From: Acanthochlamys bracteata
Taxonomy: Eukaryota; Streptophyta; Magnoliopsida; Pandanales; Velloziaceae
DNA: 64,000 nt
Direction: 5' to 3'
Assembly: GCA_019914995.1 (NCBI GenBank)
Contig: CM034140.1
Span: 2,170,001-2,234,000 of the forward strand
The notes under the pieces are model-generated. The model was not told the origin of the DNA. It worked only from the letters and a program-made list of their open reading frames with translations, and searched no databases. Below, in pieces: positions 21,875 to 35,129 of this stretch. The position numbers and the translations under genes are program-made. The stretch's first letter is position 1, and every line of letters begins with the position of its first letter.

Positions 21875-24800
21875 ACAGAGGATTTGAAGATGGGTAGTTT
21901 GTTGGAATTTGTAAATGATTGAGCTCCTTTCACTTTCTTTTTGTCACGAATTGGGTATTATTGTTTCCAAGCATCGACTCAAAGTATGCAGCGCTACAAG
22001 ATCGACTCATAGATACGACTCACAGATGTCGGGGAATGAATTTTGAGGTATGGTTTTGTGCCTCTGACTCTAGCAAAATGACAATGTCAGTAGATATAAA
22101 GCTCACATAGCTTGTTCCGCTTGTGTATTGGGGAAACCATAGCCTCTAGCTAGGAAGCTAGAAGTTGCAGTATGGCAAACCTGATTCTGAATCTCACAGT
22201 TTCCATCATCCTCTTACAGGCTTTAAACGCCTCTGACTTGTTCAAATAGAAATGTTACGATATTTTGATCACTATATCTGCACTGTAGCACAAAGGAACA
22301 TATGTCGCAAAGGGAAATTATCTGCTTGTTTTTTCTGTTGCTACTTGTAAAGATTGTTTCGAATTTCACTTGCATATACATTGAGGACATTTGTTCCTGG
22401 ATGAGCAACGTTAGTATAATACCTAATCAGACATGTTGGATTCCTCTATGAATGTGTTTGATGTAGCGTATGGATACATGGAGTTTTGTTATAAGCAAAG
22501 TCTGTAGTAATATATTCTCATTTACTGTGGAAGTGCAAGATAATGTTTACATACGTATGGTTGTTCAAGTACCAGAAGATCTACAGGATAAGAAGATCAA
22601 ACCAAGCATCTGCTTTGCTTTGTGTCAGGCAGGGAAAATGATAATAATATATTAACGACATCTCTGAGCGTTGTGTTTGTGGCCCTCTGTGCATGGTAGC
22701 ACCTCTCGAATCTAATACCTGGCAAATGCCATGCAAACATGTAAACCATATATAAGATCAAGATTGGTCTCATGTGAAGCAACGTGAGTTTGGAATCTGG
22801 GCTATGATTTCCAAATCTACCTATAGCTACCCACGCTCTCTTTGATCTGTTCCCTTTCCCTCAACTTCTCCTGTATATATGTAATCTCTGTTTCTCAAAG
22901 AAAGGAAATTTACCACTAGTTAACCGCAACAACAACAAGATATTAATAAATGTAAAAACAATTAATGTTTGATGAATACTAGTGTATGTATAGATATTTG
23001 TTTTAAGTAAAGACATACTGTATGAAACCATACATATGAATAATTCATGGCTTTCATGCATGCTTTGTGTTGTCCTTCTTTCTTTTCTGTTTATGGTTCT
23101 GACAAGTAGAACCCCAGTGCAGTGAGACGAGGAGCTTCTTTTTTATGTTCCTTTAATGGCTTTGTTATATATGCAAGAAGCAAGGTGTGGTAGCTGTAGG
23201 TAATGTTTTTCGGGTTTTGCTTTATTCTCTTCTCCCAACGAGGACTGCTGCATCGATCGTCGCGAAAGCAGACAAACACACAGATTCCCCTCATGAACAA
23301 AAGAAAGAACGATAGAAAGAAAGAACACCGACCCTGGCAGCATGCAGTAATTGATCTAGCAATCAATCGGAACCAATGAAGGATTGATTTCACTCTCGGA
23401 AATTTCCCTGCACTTGCAACTAGCAAGCAACAGTATAGTATTAGTGATTCTCTCTTTTCTTTAATTTGTTGCTTTTTCGTTTATTCTTTCTTTGATTCAG
23501 TGCTTCCTCGTCTCTTCTTCATCTTCCGTCACGTTATTATATATATATATATTTCTTAACAAATTCTTTGTTGGGTTTTCTTTTCTCGATCGCTACATGC
23601 ATGGGTTTGTGTGTGATCTATAAACTTAATTAAATTAATCGTGTATGATTTCTTTCATAGATCTCTTGTTAAATAACACTAGTAAAAATTAATGAAATGA
23701 AATTCAGCAGACAGCAAGCAAGCAATCTGGCTAAGAATAAAGTGTTTGTCCCTCGTCAGCTGTCTTGCTATCCTAATATGAAGTTGGATGCATGTTGTCT
23801 CTCATCTACTTTAACCTTATATAAATATACATGACTAATTTATATTATAAATAATCTTCAAACATTATCTATCTATGTAGCTATATCATGATCACAGATA
23901 GATTGAACAGCTTTACTTTACTGCATTTTCATGCATCATCATCTCTTCATGAAACATTTAACTGTTAATGACAGGAACAAACCTAGCTCCATGTGTCATA
24001 TATGTATACATGTTATCAATGAAGAACAAGCAGCTGCAAAGCATGCCTAGTTTCACTTAGATAGAGGAGAAAGATAGCAAGAAATATATATATTATCTGT
24101 TGAAGTGTTCAATGATAGGCTTGGAAACCCTAGGAAGGAAGAACAAAAGACAGATATAGAACCTATGGGAATAGAAGGGAAGAAAGTTCTTTGACTGCAT
24201 GGAACAAATCGAACGTAAACTCATGGCCGATGCTGCGACTGAGCAAACCAAATATTGTTCATTTCTAGCTTGCATTATATATATTTAGCAAGAATTTAAC
24301 AGAACATTTCAGCCTCCAATGTGGAAACATACATATATCATGAAATTGCTTCATTAGTTGAAACCTGTTAACGACCAGTATCTTTTGAAGCAACGGTTTC
24401 ATGGTGAAGAGCGCGTGAATTTTTAACTAACTAAAGAATCGAGCTGCAACATGTAGTCTTTCAAGGTGATCATGCTTACATAATAATCGATCTATATATT
24501 ATCTAAAAGGAGTGAATCGAATACTCTACATTTTGCAGAACTTTGTATTTAGTTTCTTTATGTAGAGGACTTCACCGCTCTTTACCATCTGTTCAATTTC
24601 GTAAGGCATTCACTTGTTGATCAATGACGACATGGAATCTCATTAATGCAAATTATTACGTGTTCTTAACCGAAATCACGAAGCTGATAGCGTAAATTCT
24701 TCTTAAAGATGCAAACAAAAAAAAGAAAGAAGCTTTCATGGAATGTAACCATGGTGTATAAAACAATTCTAAATGAAATCTTCAGAAAAATACAAAATAT

Positions 24801-25250
24801 AGATGAAATAAACATTTTGTAGAACCATGGCAAGGTCTATCAATCTTTGCCGAGTTCTACTGAGAATGAACACATCGTTCCGATAGTAACATAACAACTA
24901 TATATATATAAAGCGTAACTGCATCAATATTGTAAGGACAACTTCAAATTACTAGCTACTAATCAACGACGAAATAACTAGACTGCTGTTAGTAATGCAG
25001 CAAAATATGATCAAAACAATTGGTTTCCATGAACTACTCATGCAATCCAACTCCGTATCCATCCATACTTTAAATTACAAAACAAGAACCACAGATGATT
25101 CAATACCAAGTTAAAGTGAAAGAAACAGCTGAAGACCTACCTAGCTAGCTCGAGTTCATGACTACTCTGGTTAGAAACTCACTCTGAAGCTCTTGATCAG
25201 CTGCACTTTCTAAATTTAGCCATTCTAAAAGCTTCAGCTTAGTTTCCAAG
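21875..25250. other. Intergenic region between the U-box pseudogene and the Dof gene
   Basis: This is 3.4 kb with 3' UTR remnants of the pseudogene at the left and the 3' flank of the minus-strand Dof gene at the right. It has ordinary base composition with short TA microsatellites (around 23539-23552 and 24900-24912). No open frame, tRNA or familiar miRNA sequence was recognised. Confidence 0.45.
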
Positions 25251-26600
25251 TTACAAGAGATTGCCAGAGGAGCACGAGTTGAAACCTGGCAAATCATTGG
25301 TCCATGCTCCACTGCTTGCGCCACTGCTGCTGCGTACACCTCCGCCACCAGCTGCGCTACCACTACCACCACCTGCCCCTAAAGCCCAGAACTGATCATT
25401 TGGCTGCATCCTCAAGTACTCTCTTGGCAAATTCATTCCATGATGAGATCTATCTTCCATCTTTATAGAAGCTAGTTGCGAAATCAATCCCGAGTTTGAA
25501 GTCTTAGGGCCAACGTAACCAGTAGAAGTTTGGCATTGATCAAATGGAAACATGCTTGATTGTTCTGGTACTGCTTGTGCTTGCCCTTGATGATCAAGGC
25601 CTCCCAGAAATGGGAACTGTTGAATCTGCTGCAGCCGCCACTGCTCCAGCCCCATGCTAGTGCTACTGCTGCCGACTTGGTATTCAACAGTATCAATAGG
25701 TTGGATTCCAGTGAAGTTAAGGCCTACGTTTGAGCTAGGGTAATCTGCCAGGGAGTGCAAGGAACCCAGGAACGGCAACTGCGGTGGGAGACTGATGTTG
25801 CTTGACGAGATTGCACCGGTGCTTGATGCTGTGGCGGTTGATGATGTAGAAGAAGCTCCACCTGACTGACGATCAGCTGACGCAGAAGCGGACTTTGATG
25901 AGCTCGCTTTGCTTCTCTTGTTTCGGCGGCACCCACCTCCCACTGGGACATTCCGGAGGGCCCCTCCGCGAGTCCAATAGCGCCTACAGGTCTTGCAGAA
26001 GTGGCGCGGCTGCGAGAGGGAGTAATTGTTAAAGTAGCAGAATTTAGTGTTTGTTGAGTCACAGCGAGGGCACTTCAGCGCAGGTTCAGGTTGCGGAATT
26101 TTTGCTAGACGGGCACGTTCTGCCATCGACATCGGTCTTTCAGTGCTTCCTGCCATAGCCATGGCAGCAGCAGCTTCGTTTGGCTGAGAAACGACTGGAA
26201 CCACAGGGGGAACTCTGAGCTGGTGACCATCACTACTGCGGCCAACTATCCCACCTGCGCCGCTGCTCCCTTGCTGATGTGTGGGCTGCTGCAGAGAAAA
26301 CCCCAAAGCATATTACTATTATTGTCATAGGAAAAGAAACTTAAGTTCAGAATAAAGATCAAAACCATATCATATGGTATATTCAAGAGGCATAATATAC
26401 TAGCAAGCGCAAGAAAACGGGTTTTCGGAATATAATGGAATCAGCTTGCTTTATAGTCCTGCTTTTTACATGAAGAATCTGTAAATGGAGGAAGGCAAGA
26501 AAATTAAAGAGATGAAGTAGTGGAGATCATATAACTAGCTAGAATTCACCTGGTTCCAATTAGGTGGATCAAGATAGATAGGAACAGATGGGAAAACCAT
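25251..26600 (-). CDS. Dof zinc-finger transcription factor
   Basis: Two exons (26550-26600 and 25251-26288) give 362 residues. The 17-codon first exon encodes [17 protein letters not shown], a conserved start in one Dof subgroup that includes Arabidopsis DOF2.4/DOF5.1-like proteins. It splices in phase (CAG/GTGAAT to CTCTGCAG) to exon 2. The Dof domain (about residues 88-142) has Cys90, Cys93, Cys115 and Cys118 in the CX2CX21CX2C pattern, with the usual [17 protein letters not shown] segment and a basic RRNKRSK run. The remainder is Ser-, Gly- and Gln-rich with no other known domain. Dof proteins bind AAAG cores; relatives in this subgroup act in vascular and cell-division programmes, and a role here is inference. 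Family size and structure are normal. Confidence 0.93.
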
Positions 26601-27060
26601 GTTTTTTTCCCCTTGTATGATCTCCCCCTCTCTCTTTTCTTCTTTTTCTCTAAAGCAAGATGGTTTGTGGAGGAAGTGGGGAATCACATCCACAAGGAAT
26701 TGCAGGGAGAAGAAAGAAAGAAAGAAAGAAAGGAATTAAAGAGTGGGAGAGCAAGTGTTGATCAAAGAGAGAGAAAGCAAGATAATCAAGGAGAAGGAAA
26801 GGAAACGAAAGGAAAGTGAAGGATTCTCTTTATATTTCTACTAAGGAATGTTTTTATATTTTCTTGAAGAAGTGGTAGGGTTGGGGTGAATGGTGGGATT
26901 TACTTAGCCTTGAAGGATCTCATAGTGCTACCTCCTCTCTTCATTCAGGAGCTACACCAGTGCTGCTTCGCTTAGAATATTTATATATCTATCAAAAGCA
27001 GAGAAGAGAAAAAGTTTAGTGACAAAACCCTAATCGCCACCAACACTGAACAGATCAAGA
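26601..27060 (-). promoter_or_regulatory. Dof gene 5' UTR/promoter with purine tract
   Basis: Upstream of the Dof start the plus strand is strongly purine-rich (CT-rich on the sense strand), with five to six AGAA units at about 26711-26732 and GAGAGA runs near 26765. Such CT-rich leaders are common in plant regulator genes. A TTTATATATC near 26981 could be a distal TATA-like word. The transcription start cannot be set from sequence alone. Confidence 0.4.
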
Positions 27061-28559
27061 ACACTAAAAATATTTGACATAATCAAAAGTATATATAATC
27101 AAAGAAAGAAAAACATCGATCTCATGAAATATTTGTTGTAAATATATGTGACAAAAGTTGGTCTTGCTATCTGCTTTAGAATGATCATCAGCTTTGTCTG
27201 TCTGTCTACATATGTAACAGTCTTCATCGAAATTGATGATATGATCAGACTGCTCTATATATGTTTTAGTAGACTGACTTAATGTATTCACTTTATAATT
27301 ACTTGTTCTGAAGGTTTTACTACTCCTGTAATACTCATTGATTACATATATAAGAGACTTCAATTAATTACATTCTCATCTTAATTCCTAGAGTTCTCTC
27401 ATAAAGCACAAGATCAATAATATAATTCAGACAGAACCCAAGGTAATGCATGCATGAATGAGGCACATATGAATCCATATGAATTCCAACAACTGAAGAT
27501 CATCAGGCTTAAGATTAGAAATTCATTAAGTAACCTATACATGAGTAACTTATGAAACCAAGAACTTCCATGCTTGAACCTGCAAATTCATATACAGTCC
27601 TTAGTTTCTTTTAATAAAGTAATAATGATGTTTTTCTTTTTCTAGTGAGATTTTCTGAGATAGAATATATATAACGGATGCCTTAGCTTTTCTTTTGTGT
27701 CCTTTTTGACTGTACTTAAACAACAGAATATTACCAAGCTTGAACCAGTTTCATACACAAAATTGAACTACTTAATCAGTTTGATATACATGAGTCTTTC
27801 TTAATTAGTCTGCAACATTGTTATAAGGTAAGAGTGTTACTTATATAGCTGCTAGGACACTAACGGCTTGTTTTAAATGTTTAAAATTAGTTTTAATTTT
27901 TTCCGTCAAAATTTAAGTTTCAAATATAGTTCACATATTTCAAATATAAATTAAAGTCGAAACTACACTTCAAAATATTTCAACCTATTTAAAAAATAAT
28001 TAAAACACAAAAAATAAACTCACAATTTAGTTCAAATAACTCTATAATAGTTTAATAAAAAAATTTTAATTTGAAAATACATATAAATCAAACATCACAA
28101 ATTCTTTATATACATAAAATTTACTATTTTATAAAATAAATAAATCAAACTTTTAAAAAAATTTTATTCACTGTCGAGCGAAAGTTGCCACTCTTTCTAT
28201 AGGCATATATATGTAGCACTAATATGCAGGCAACATACAGCACGTTCACAATTACCATGGCTCCAATTATGTTTGATGTTCGTCATAGTGATCGATTTAT
28301 TTGTGTTTCACTATATGTCAAATCATGTATCATTATCATGTCATGTCAATGATATATACACATGATTTGTACTAACCATATAACACTATTAAACTAGAAA
28401 TCAGCGGAAAAAAGCAAAAGTTGCACTATGTACTAACAAGTAACAGCTACACTATCATCCGACTAGAATCCTAACAACTGTGAATCTAAAACTGTACAGT
28501 ATCAAAGACTAGATAAAGATGAATATATATGGTTAAAAGCGAATGATAGATTATGGAAA
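27061..28559. other. Intergenic DNA beyond the Dof promoter
   Basis: No gene is seen. About 27870-28160 is AT-rich, begins GGCTTGTTTTAAATG and may be a decayed relative of the TGTTTCAAATG MITE family described further on; its right end is not clear. Confidence 0.35.
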
Positions 28560-28750
28560 CGCACGTTTGAAAACGACTATGAAAAAAAATAATTTATAAA
28601 AATAATTTGTATAATATATCTGTATCTATAAAAATTATATGATATATAATATATTTGTATTTTTAGATACTAAAATATAGTAATATAAATACTATCAAAC
28701 ATAATTTAAATTTTGTTTTGAATAAATTAGAGAATGTTTCAAACGTCCGT
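28560..28750. mobile_element. MITE-like element
   Basis: This is a 191-base AT-rich segment with inverted ends: CGCACGTTTGAAAACGA at the left and reverse complement ACGGACGTTTGAAACATT at the right (CACGTTTGAAAAC versus GACGTTTGAAACA). Its right end overlaps the left end of the next element. Non-coding. Confidence 0.5.
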
Positions 28751-29010
28751 AGTTACAAATTTTTTCATTAGATTTAAAATTTCAAATTATTCATATATTT
28801 TATTTGAATAAAAAATTCAAAATTTCACTTATATATATATAAAATTTTATTTTTAACCTTTTTATTTACATATTTTTTACTATAATTTTATATTTTAATT
28901 TTTAACTTATTTTTAAAAAATTGAACTTTTTTTTAATTTATTTTTCAAAAAAATTATCTTTTATTTTTTATTTTTATGAAACTTAATTATAAATATTTGA
29001 AACGCTCAAT
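28732..29010. mobile_element. MITE of the TGTTTCAAATG family, member 1
   Basis: Left end AATGTTTCAAACGTCCG; right end, reverse-complemented, GAGCGTTTCAAATATTT. Its length (279) and the words next to the right end (AAGTTTCATAAAAATAAAAA in reverse complement) are like members 2 and 3. Confidence 0.5.
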
Positions 29011-29039
29011 TTAATGTAAAATCTTGGTTTCAAGTTGTG

Positions 29040-29300
29040 ATCAAAATTCAAAATGAAGGGAAGGTAAGAGAAGGGACCTACTATTCTAGAGAAATGCAGT
29101 ATTCTGAGCTCATCATCAAAGTTTGAAAGCTGGGTAGCGGGTCCCAGCCGTTGGATGTGGCGGGAAGGATAAATAAGGGACCCACTTCAGATGCCTTCTG
29201 TCTAGACACGACGCTTCCATGCGCTTATGCCATTGCAGCCGTCTAATATCACGATTTTGGTCATTCGGTGTTAAAGGACCATTCGGTACGAGTTTAATTA
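29040..29300. other. GC-richer, promoter-like island in gene-poor DNA
   Basis: This segment differs in composition from its AT-rich surroundings. It contains AGCCGTTGGATG (29147-29158) and GCAGCCGTCTAAT (29237-29249), the inverse of the ATCCAACGGCT-type words in the HSC70 promoter at 47.3-47.5 kb, and GGGTCCC and GGGACCC facing each other at about 29138 and 29178. No coding frame fits. It could be a promoter remnant. Confidence 0.35.
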
Positions 29301-29560
29301 ACAAGATCAAGTAAAAGTAAAAGTAAAAAAAAAAATAAATATAAAAATAATAATAATAATAAATAAATAAAAAGATCATTTATTTTATTTTTGAATATGT
29401 TAATTAGAAATATGAAGAATATGAGCTATTTTTATTTAGTTAGAAAAGTAAAATACAGAGTAGCTAAAAAAATTTGTAAAAAATTTAAAATACTTTTATT
29501 AACTTTTAAAAATTTTGAAAATTTTATGTTCATATATATAAGAAGTAGAATCGAGTGAAG

Positions 29561-29844
29561 GGGCTTGTTTCAAATGTCCATAACTGAGTTTCGTGAAAGT
29601 AAAAATTAAGAACTATAATTTCTTAAAAAAATAAAATAAAAGTGAATTTCAGTATTTGTGTTTCAATAATTTTTAGAAGTGTATTGAAAATTGAATTAAA
29701 AAGTGTGCAAATAAAAAAATTAAAACTAAAATTTCGCATGTGAAAGTGGAGGTTTGAATTTCTTATGTAATTGAAACATACAAACTATTCGAAATTCAAA
29801 ATCTGGCCGAAAAAAGTAGAGTTACGGGTATTTGAAATACGCCC
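29561..29844. mobile_element. MITE of the TGTTTCAAATG family, member 2
   Basis: Left end GGGCTTGTTTCAAATGTCC; right end, reverse-complemented, GGGCGTATTTCAAATACCC. The interior closely follows member 3 at 32602-32898, sharing CAGTATTTGTGTTTCAATAA and TTTCTTATGTAATTGAAACA. It is 284 bases long and non-coding. Confidence 0.75.
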
Positions 29845-29866
29845 GAAATGAAGAATTTCGGAAGCG

Positions 29867-30082
29867 TTTGAAAATATTTTCAAAAAATACTTTATAAAAA
29901 TAAAAAATACTTTATTTTATTTTGAACAAAAAGTTTTTTATTTAAAAAATAAAATAAATAATAATAATAATTTTTTGTATAATTTTTTTATATTTTGAGT
30001 TTTAATAAATTTTATAAAATACTATGAGAAATTATTTTAACAAATGAAATAAAAAAGTAGTTATAAGTAATCCCAAATGCGG
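29867..30082. mobile_element. AT-rich MITE-like element
   Basis: Left end AAGCGTTTGAAAATATTT; right end, reverse-complemented, GCCGCATTTGGGATTACTT. The inverted match is short and imperfect. It follows member 2 of the TGTTTCAAATG family after about 20 bases. Confidence 0.35.
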
Positions 30083-32601
30083 CATTATTATTTCAAATTT
30101 AGTTAGGTAAATTGTTGGTTAAGAAAAAATTGAACGAAATTGTTAAACATAAAAATAAATAAATAATCTATAAATATTACAATTTTTTAACTTTTAAGAA
30201 TATAAAGACATTTATTGTTGGGAATTGGTTTTCATCTTGTTACACTATAATGTAGGTTATAATCGATTAATTCTTTACAAAATAATTTTTTACTTTTTAT
30301 TTCTTATAATAATTATCAAATAAAACTAAATTATTAGAATATTTTTAAAAATATTTTAATTTAGATTTTATTTCTTTCCAAACCTGACTGTAAATGTTTC
30401 CAAACCTATCTGCAGAATGTGAGCTACTGTTTAGTTTCGGATTTTGAATTTTGAGCTTTGTTTTTTTTTTAAATGATGATGCATGGGTGAAGATTGATTT
30501 GATTGAACGAATGAGAGTGGGTTTACGTTAGTATCGTGTTGTGTGGTCCATGAAAGATTAGAGCGGCAGTCACGTGCATGAAATTCCGTGCGCCATGCGA
30601 TCTCGGTCAAGCGCGTTAACTGAATGAATGTTTGGGCCGCTTAGGGTGCAATTTCTTGAATTTGAAATTAAGTTTTTTAAAATTAATTTTTAGAAATAAT
30701 ATTGTTTATAAAAAATGAATTAGAAATAATTTTTTATTTTCTTTTTATAATGAAAAGTGAATTGCAAGTGATTTATTAGTAGAAAAAAAGTGATTTATAT
30801 GTGTAAAAAAATAGATTTTTATATATAATCAAACTTTTCTATAAAAAATATTAAAAGTTTTTTAAAATAAGTTTTATTTTGTAATATAAAATTATAAAAT
30901 TAGTAAAAATTGATGAAAAAAACTAAAATAAAATAAAATAATTGAATAAAATTGAGTTGACAAGTAAATCTCACATATCGATTAAAATATTTTTTAAATA
31001 CACTTAACTGAATTTTGTGAGTAAAAAAATAAAAATAAAATTTTTTAGAAAATAGGTTGAAAGTGAAAATTAATTATTTTATTTCAAAGATTTTTTGAAG
31101 TGGGTCACAAATGAATTTAATTTTTGTGTATCAATTCTATTTTGGAGATCTATATAGTGATATTGAATTAAAATTTTGAGTTCTTTATAACACATTATAA
31201 TACGTGAACTTTTTGGGACACCATTTTTGATGAAAAACACTAAAAATTTCAGACATTTGAAACACAACATAAAGGTTTGGTCCCGACCTAAAAAATAATC
31301 CCACATAAATTTTAAAAGTTTTTAAAAATAAATTATTAGAAGTACGTTTAGAAGGTAAGTTTATAAAATTAATATAAAAATTTAATCTAAAGTTTACGTT
31401 TTGAAAAAGAAAAAAAGGTTACTGATAAAATAAAAATAAAACACTCGATCTTATAGTTACCGGAGCAATACTGAATTAACTTGCTAATTCTACCAAAACA
31501 CACTTTGACATGAGCTTAATGAAGACACAAGCAATGATTTTTCTCACACAACCATGCGCCAGATATTCGTTTTGCTCTATAAATACTATGTGTTTTTTAA
31601 CCTGTAAGAAAACTGCTAAATTTTATATAGATGGTTGATCCTGGAGAGGTTGCATCACATTTGAAGTATTTATCGTTCCAAATAAATATTTCATATTTGT
31701 TAATAAATTTTCTATAAAATTAAAAATATACAAATTATAAATAAAAAATTATATAACCTTTTTATATCAAATAAGTTAAATTAATTTTTTTAAAAAGAAT
31801 CAAATATTTTTTAATTTATAAAACTCTATTTGATAAGTAATTCAAAACTTCTGGTGAGCATGTTCAAAAATCTGATAATATTCTCGGTCAAGAGTCTCCA
31901 GTTCCCGAACAATTTTGTTACATATCCATTAAAGTTTTAAAGCATATATGTTACATTGAAGACCTTGTTATCCCTTTTACAACTTTTTAAAGCCCTCGTT
32001 TCTAAAATAATGACCCCCTTGTTCTCCACAATAAAAGAACCTCTTACAAGACCATTAGTAAGTGAAGACAGTTACGTACAGACTAGTAAGCATAAAACAG
32101 ATACAGATAAATGTATTCAATCTGAGAAGTAAATAAAAGTACTTGTAGGTGAAATTCTAGGAGGTAGCAAGAGAACGTCCAGATATGTGTTTTAAAATGT
32201 GTTCTTTGAAACTGAAAGTGAGTAAGTAAGAAGTGAGATATTGAACAATGATTTGCTATAATAGTGTTATTAGAAGTGAGTGTAATTACATATTTTGTAA
32301 AAAAAATGTAAATTAACATATTTTTGTGTAGTTGAAAGTGAGTAAAAAAATAGTTTTTTATGAAAGAAATTGAGTTGTGAGAAAGTAAATTTTTGAGATG
32401 AAACTGTTCTATTAGATTTAAAAATCAGCGGAGGGAGATCAGAGGGATGAAAATAATTCCCTGTCACCTTTTGGTACATCTGAGATGAAGTTTCTGGAAA
32501 AAAATGTCATGGATTAGTTTCAGTCTACCATTCAATGAAGACTATACATGCAGCAATCAAGCGAACACCCTATAGGATATCATGAAAGCTTGTCAACTAT
32601 A
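30083..32601. other. AT-rich intergenic DNA
   Basis: Almost no coding potential. A GC-richer island at about 30520-30650 holds CACGTGC (a G-box core, CACGTG) and AAGCGCGTTAAC. AT-rich pieces around 30650-31430 look like decayed MITEs. No gene is called. Confidence 0.35.
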
Positions 32602-32898
32602 GGCATGTTTCAAATGATCGTAATTAAATTTCGTAAAAATTAAAAATAGAAAGTAAAATTTTTTAAAAAATAAAGTAAAAGTGGAGTTCAGTATTTGTGT
32701 TTCAATAATTTTTAAAAATATGTTGAAAATAGAAAGATATAATTATATTGGAAAGTGTACAAATAAAAAAATTAAAACTGGAATTCTATATGTGAAAGTA
32801 GAGTTCTAAGTTTCTTATGTAATTGAAACATATGAACTATTCGGAACTCAAAATTTGACGGAAGAAAGTGAAATTACGGGTCTTTTGAAACACACCCT
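32602..32898. mobile_element. MITE of the TGTTTCAAATG family, member 3
   Basis: Left end GGCATGTTTCAAATGATCG; right end, reverse-complemented, AGGGTGTGTTTCAAAAGACC. CTATA precedes and TATAT follows, so a TA-type target duplication is likely. The interior aligns with member 2 over nearly its whole length. Confidence 0.75.
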
Positions 32899-35129
32899 AT
32901 ATATAACTTTTGGAACTGAAAGCGAAAGAAAGCATTATAAAAAAAACCACCACTTATTCTAAAATCAAACAGCATATATGAGATAACAGACTAGACTAAT
33001 GATGTTCATTAGCTTAAATCTGTTACTTTATCTCTTAATAATAGATCAAACATACTAGCAGAAATCATGAATTAAGTATCATTGCCATAGAGAAAACAGT
33101 TACAAACAATTAACCATTAATCTTTTAAAAAAATCACGAATTTAAACAATTAGCATTTTGAAACATAAATTCAGACCAACCTCTTGGTGATTCCCTTTAT
33201 TCAAGAGAAAGCTTTCTTTTTCATCTTCACTTGCATATATATAAAAACAGTCTTGTTTTACGAAGGCATACATCACAAAGCAAGTTGTGCGAGACTGCTC
33301 CATCGTGTTCGCCACCACGTCCATGATTCATGCACCTTAATTAGGCCATGAAAAAGATTTTGATGGAACTTGACGTCAAAGTTCTACAGAGTTAGGACCA
33401 AGTACGAATTTTGAATTCCTTGCTTTTTCAATTTGTATGTCGTGTGTGTAGGTTGCTAGCAGGGTTCAGTTAAACTAATCTGGCCATAGTTGTGTCAGAC
33501 CATATATGGAATGTAAAAATATCATAAGATGCTTAACTTCCTGTCAGATGAAATGCTGACTAGCCTTTATTTGTGCAAATCAGATGCCAATTTCCACTTG
33601 ATTCTTTTTCCCTTTCTAGGCAATTGTAGACTGCTAGTCATCAATGACACTCTGACCTGTAGTACTCAGTTCAAGTTCAAGATCTCTTGTTTCTTTCAGG
33701 CTAAGCCACTAGAAGTCATCCAACTTAAGATTATCCAATCCAAGGATAATTTGGCTTTCATAACAGCATTCCATTCCTAAACAAGTTGCTCCGAGTAGCC
33801 CCTCCATGAAAACTTACAGACTCTTTTTTGTAGCATGTCTTGCAACAGATGACCTTCATTCATATAAGCACATATGCAGATCTGTTCCTGCTGAGAAGTC
33901 CATAAGAACTCGAATTAGTTTCAGATTCCATTTTAGGTTTTGATTTTAAAAAGAGCAATATTCCATTATCGAATAAAACATACAACAGAAACAGTAAGCT
34001 TTGCAAGAGAGATAATCTGAAATAATGTTTTGGCTAATGCAATGTGCTGATAGGTTTGAATATGATGTGACACGGAGGCTTGAATTAACTCTACTAATTC
34101 AATCCAAAACATCAGTGTTAAATATGGATCCACATGCACCCTTACTCAAGGTTTTGCTGAAAATGTTGTACAAATATCACTAGTAATTAATTAACTGAAA
34201 AAGAAAATGATGTAGATAAAAATCATACTAACTCAGTGTAATCTTCCCTACAAGTTTGCAGAATGAACACTGACTATATTTTTTCCTTAATTATCTAACA
34301 AGTTCCTAAATCAACTACCAGCACTAAATATGAAAAGCAATGGGAATAAAGATATACGATCTGATTCTGTAAGATTGTGTCAATTGTCGGTTTGAAAGTA
34401 TATTACTCCCAGAGAAATGTCCAGAATAGAATTTGTTTGACCTAAAATATTTGTTTAGAAATGAGGAATTTATGATAAAAGATACTATCGTATCCAAGTG
34501 CGCATCATATCTAAGCAAAAATAATGTGGAGAATATGACCAATAGACATGGTTGCTAAAGCATATAACATCACAGCAGCATCATTTGTTTAATGGGGACA
34601 AATTGGAAATAGAGAACTGAGAAAGAGACATCCATAATCAGGAAAAGTCAAAACTAATTTATACTAATCTCACTATAGCCGAGTTAATCTGTTGTACTAT
34701 ATTAGACAGCTCGTTTGTGGTCATTAACCTCCAAAAGCAGATAAAGAATTAAAAGATAAAAGTTATGCTAAGAGGCGTCTGATTTTGTCAAACATCATTG
34801 TGCAAGTTTAAGAAACAGATCTGCATACTGTGTTAACAGTCAGTGACAAAATTCTAGTAATATCTTAACCATTGCTTCCTACTGCCAAAGCAGCTAGCTA
34901 ATAGAAGACAAGAGTTAATAAGATCTTGAGCATAAAAACCATGCTGGAAAACTATAAATTAATCCAAACTTCCAAACATCAGGACAAAACAGTAGTTCGA
35001 TTTAAGTGGAACAGCAGAGGGCATGCAATATGATCACTATAATCATATTATAACTAATAAGCATATACAGATGGAGATGGACAAAAAGCATAATAGCAAG
35101 AGGAAGATAGTAAAATGAATGCTACAAGA
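32899..35129. other. Intergenic DNA of normal complexity
   Basis: About 2.2 kb with less extreme base composition than the MITE-rich part, but no exon chain that I could support on either strand. It may include introns or flanks of a decayed gene whose traces appear at 35130-36120. Confidence 0.3.
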
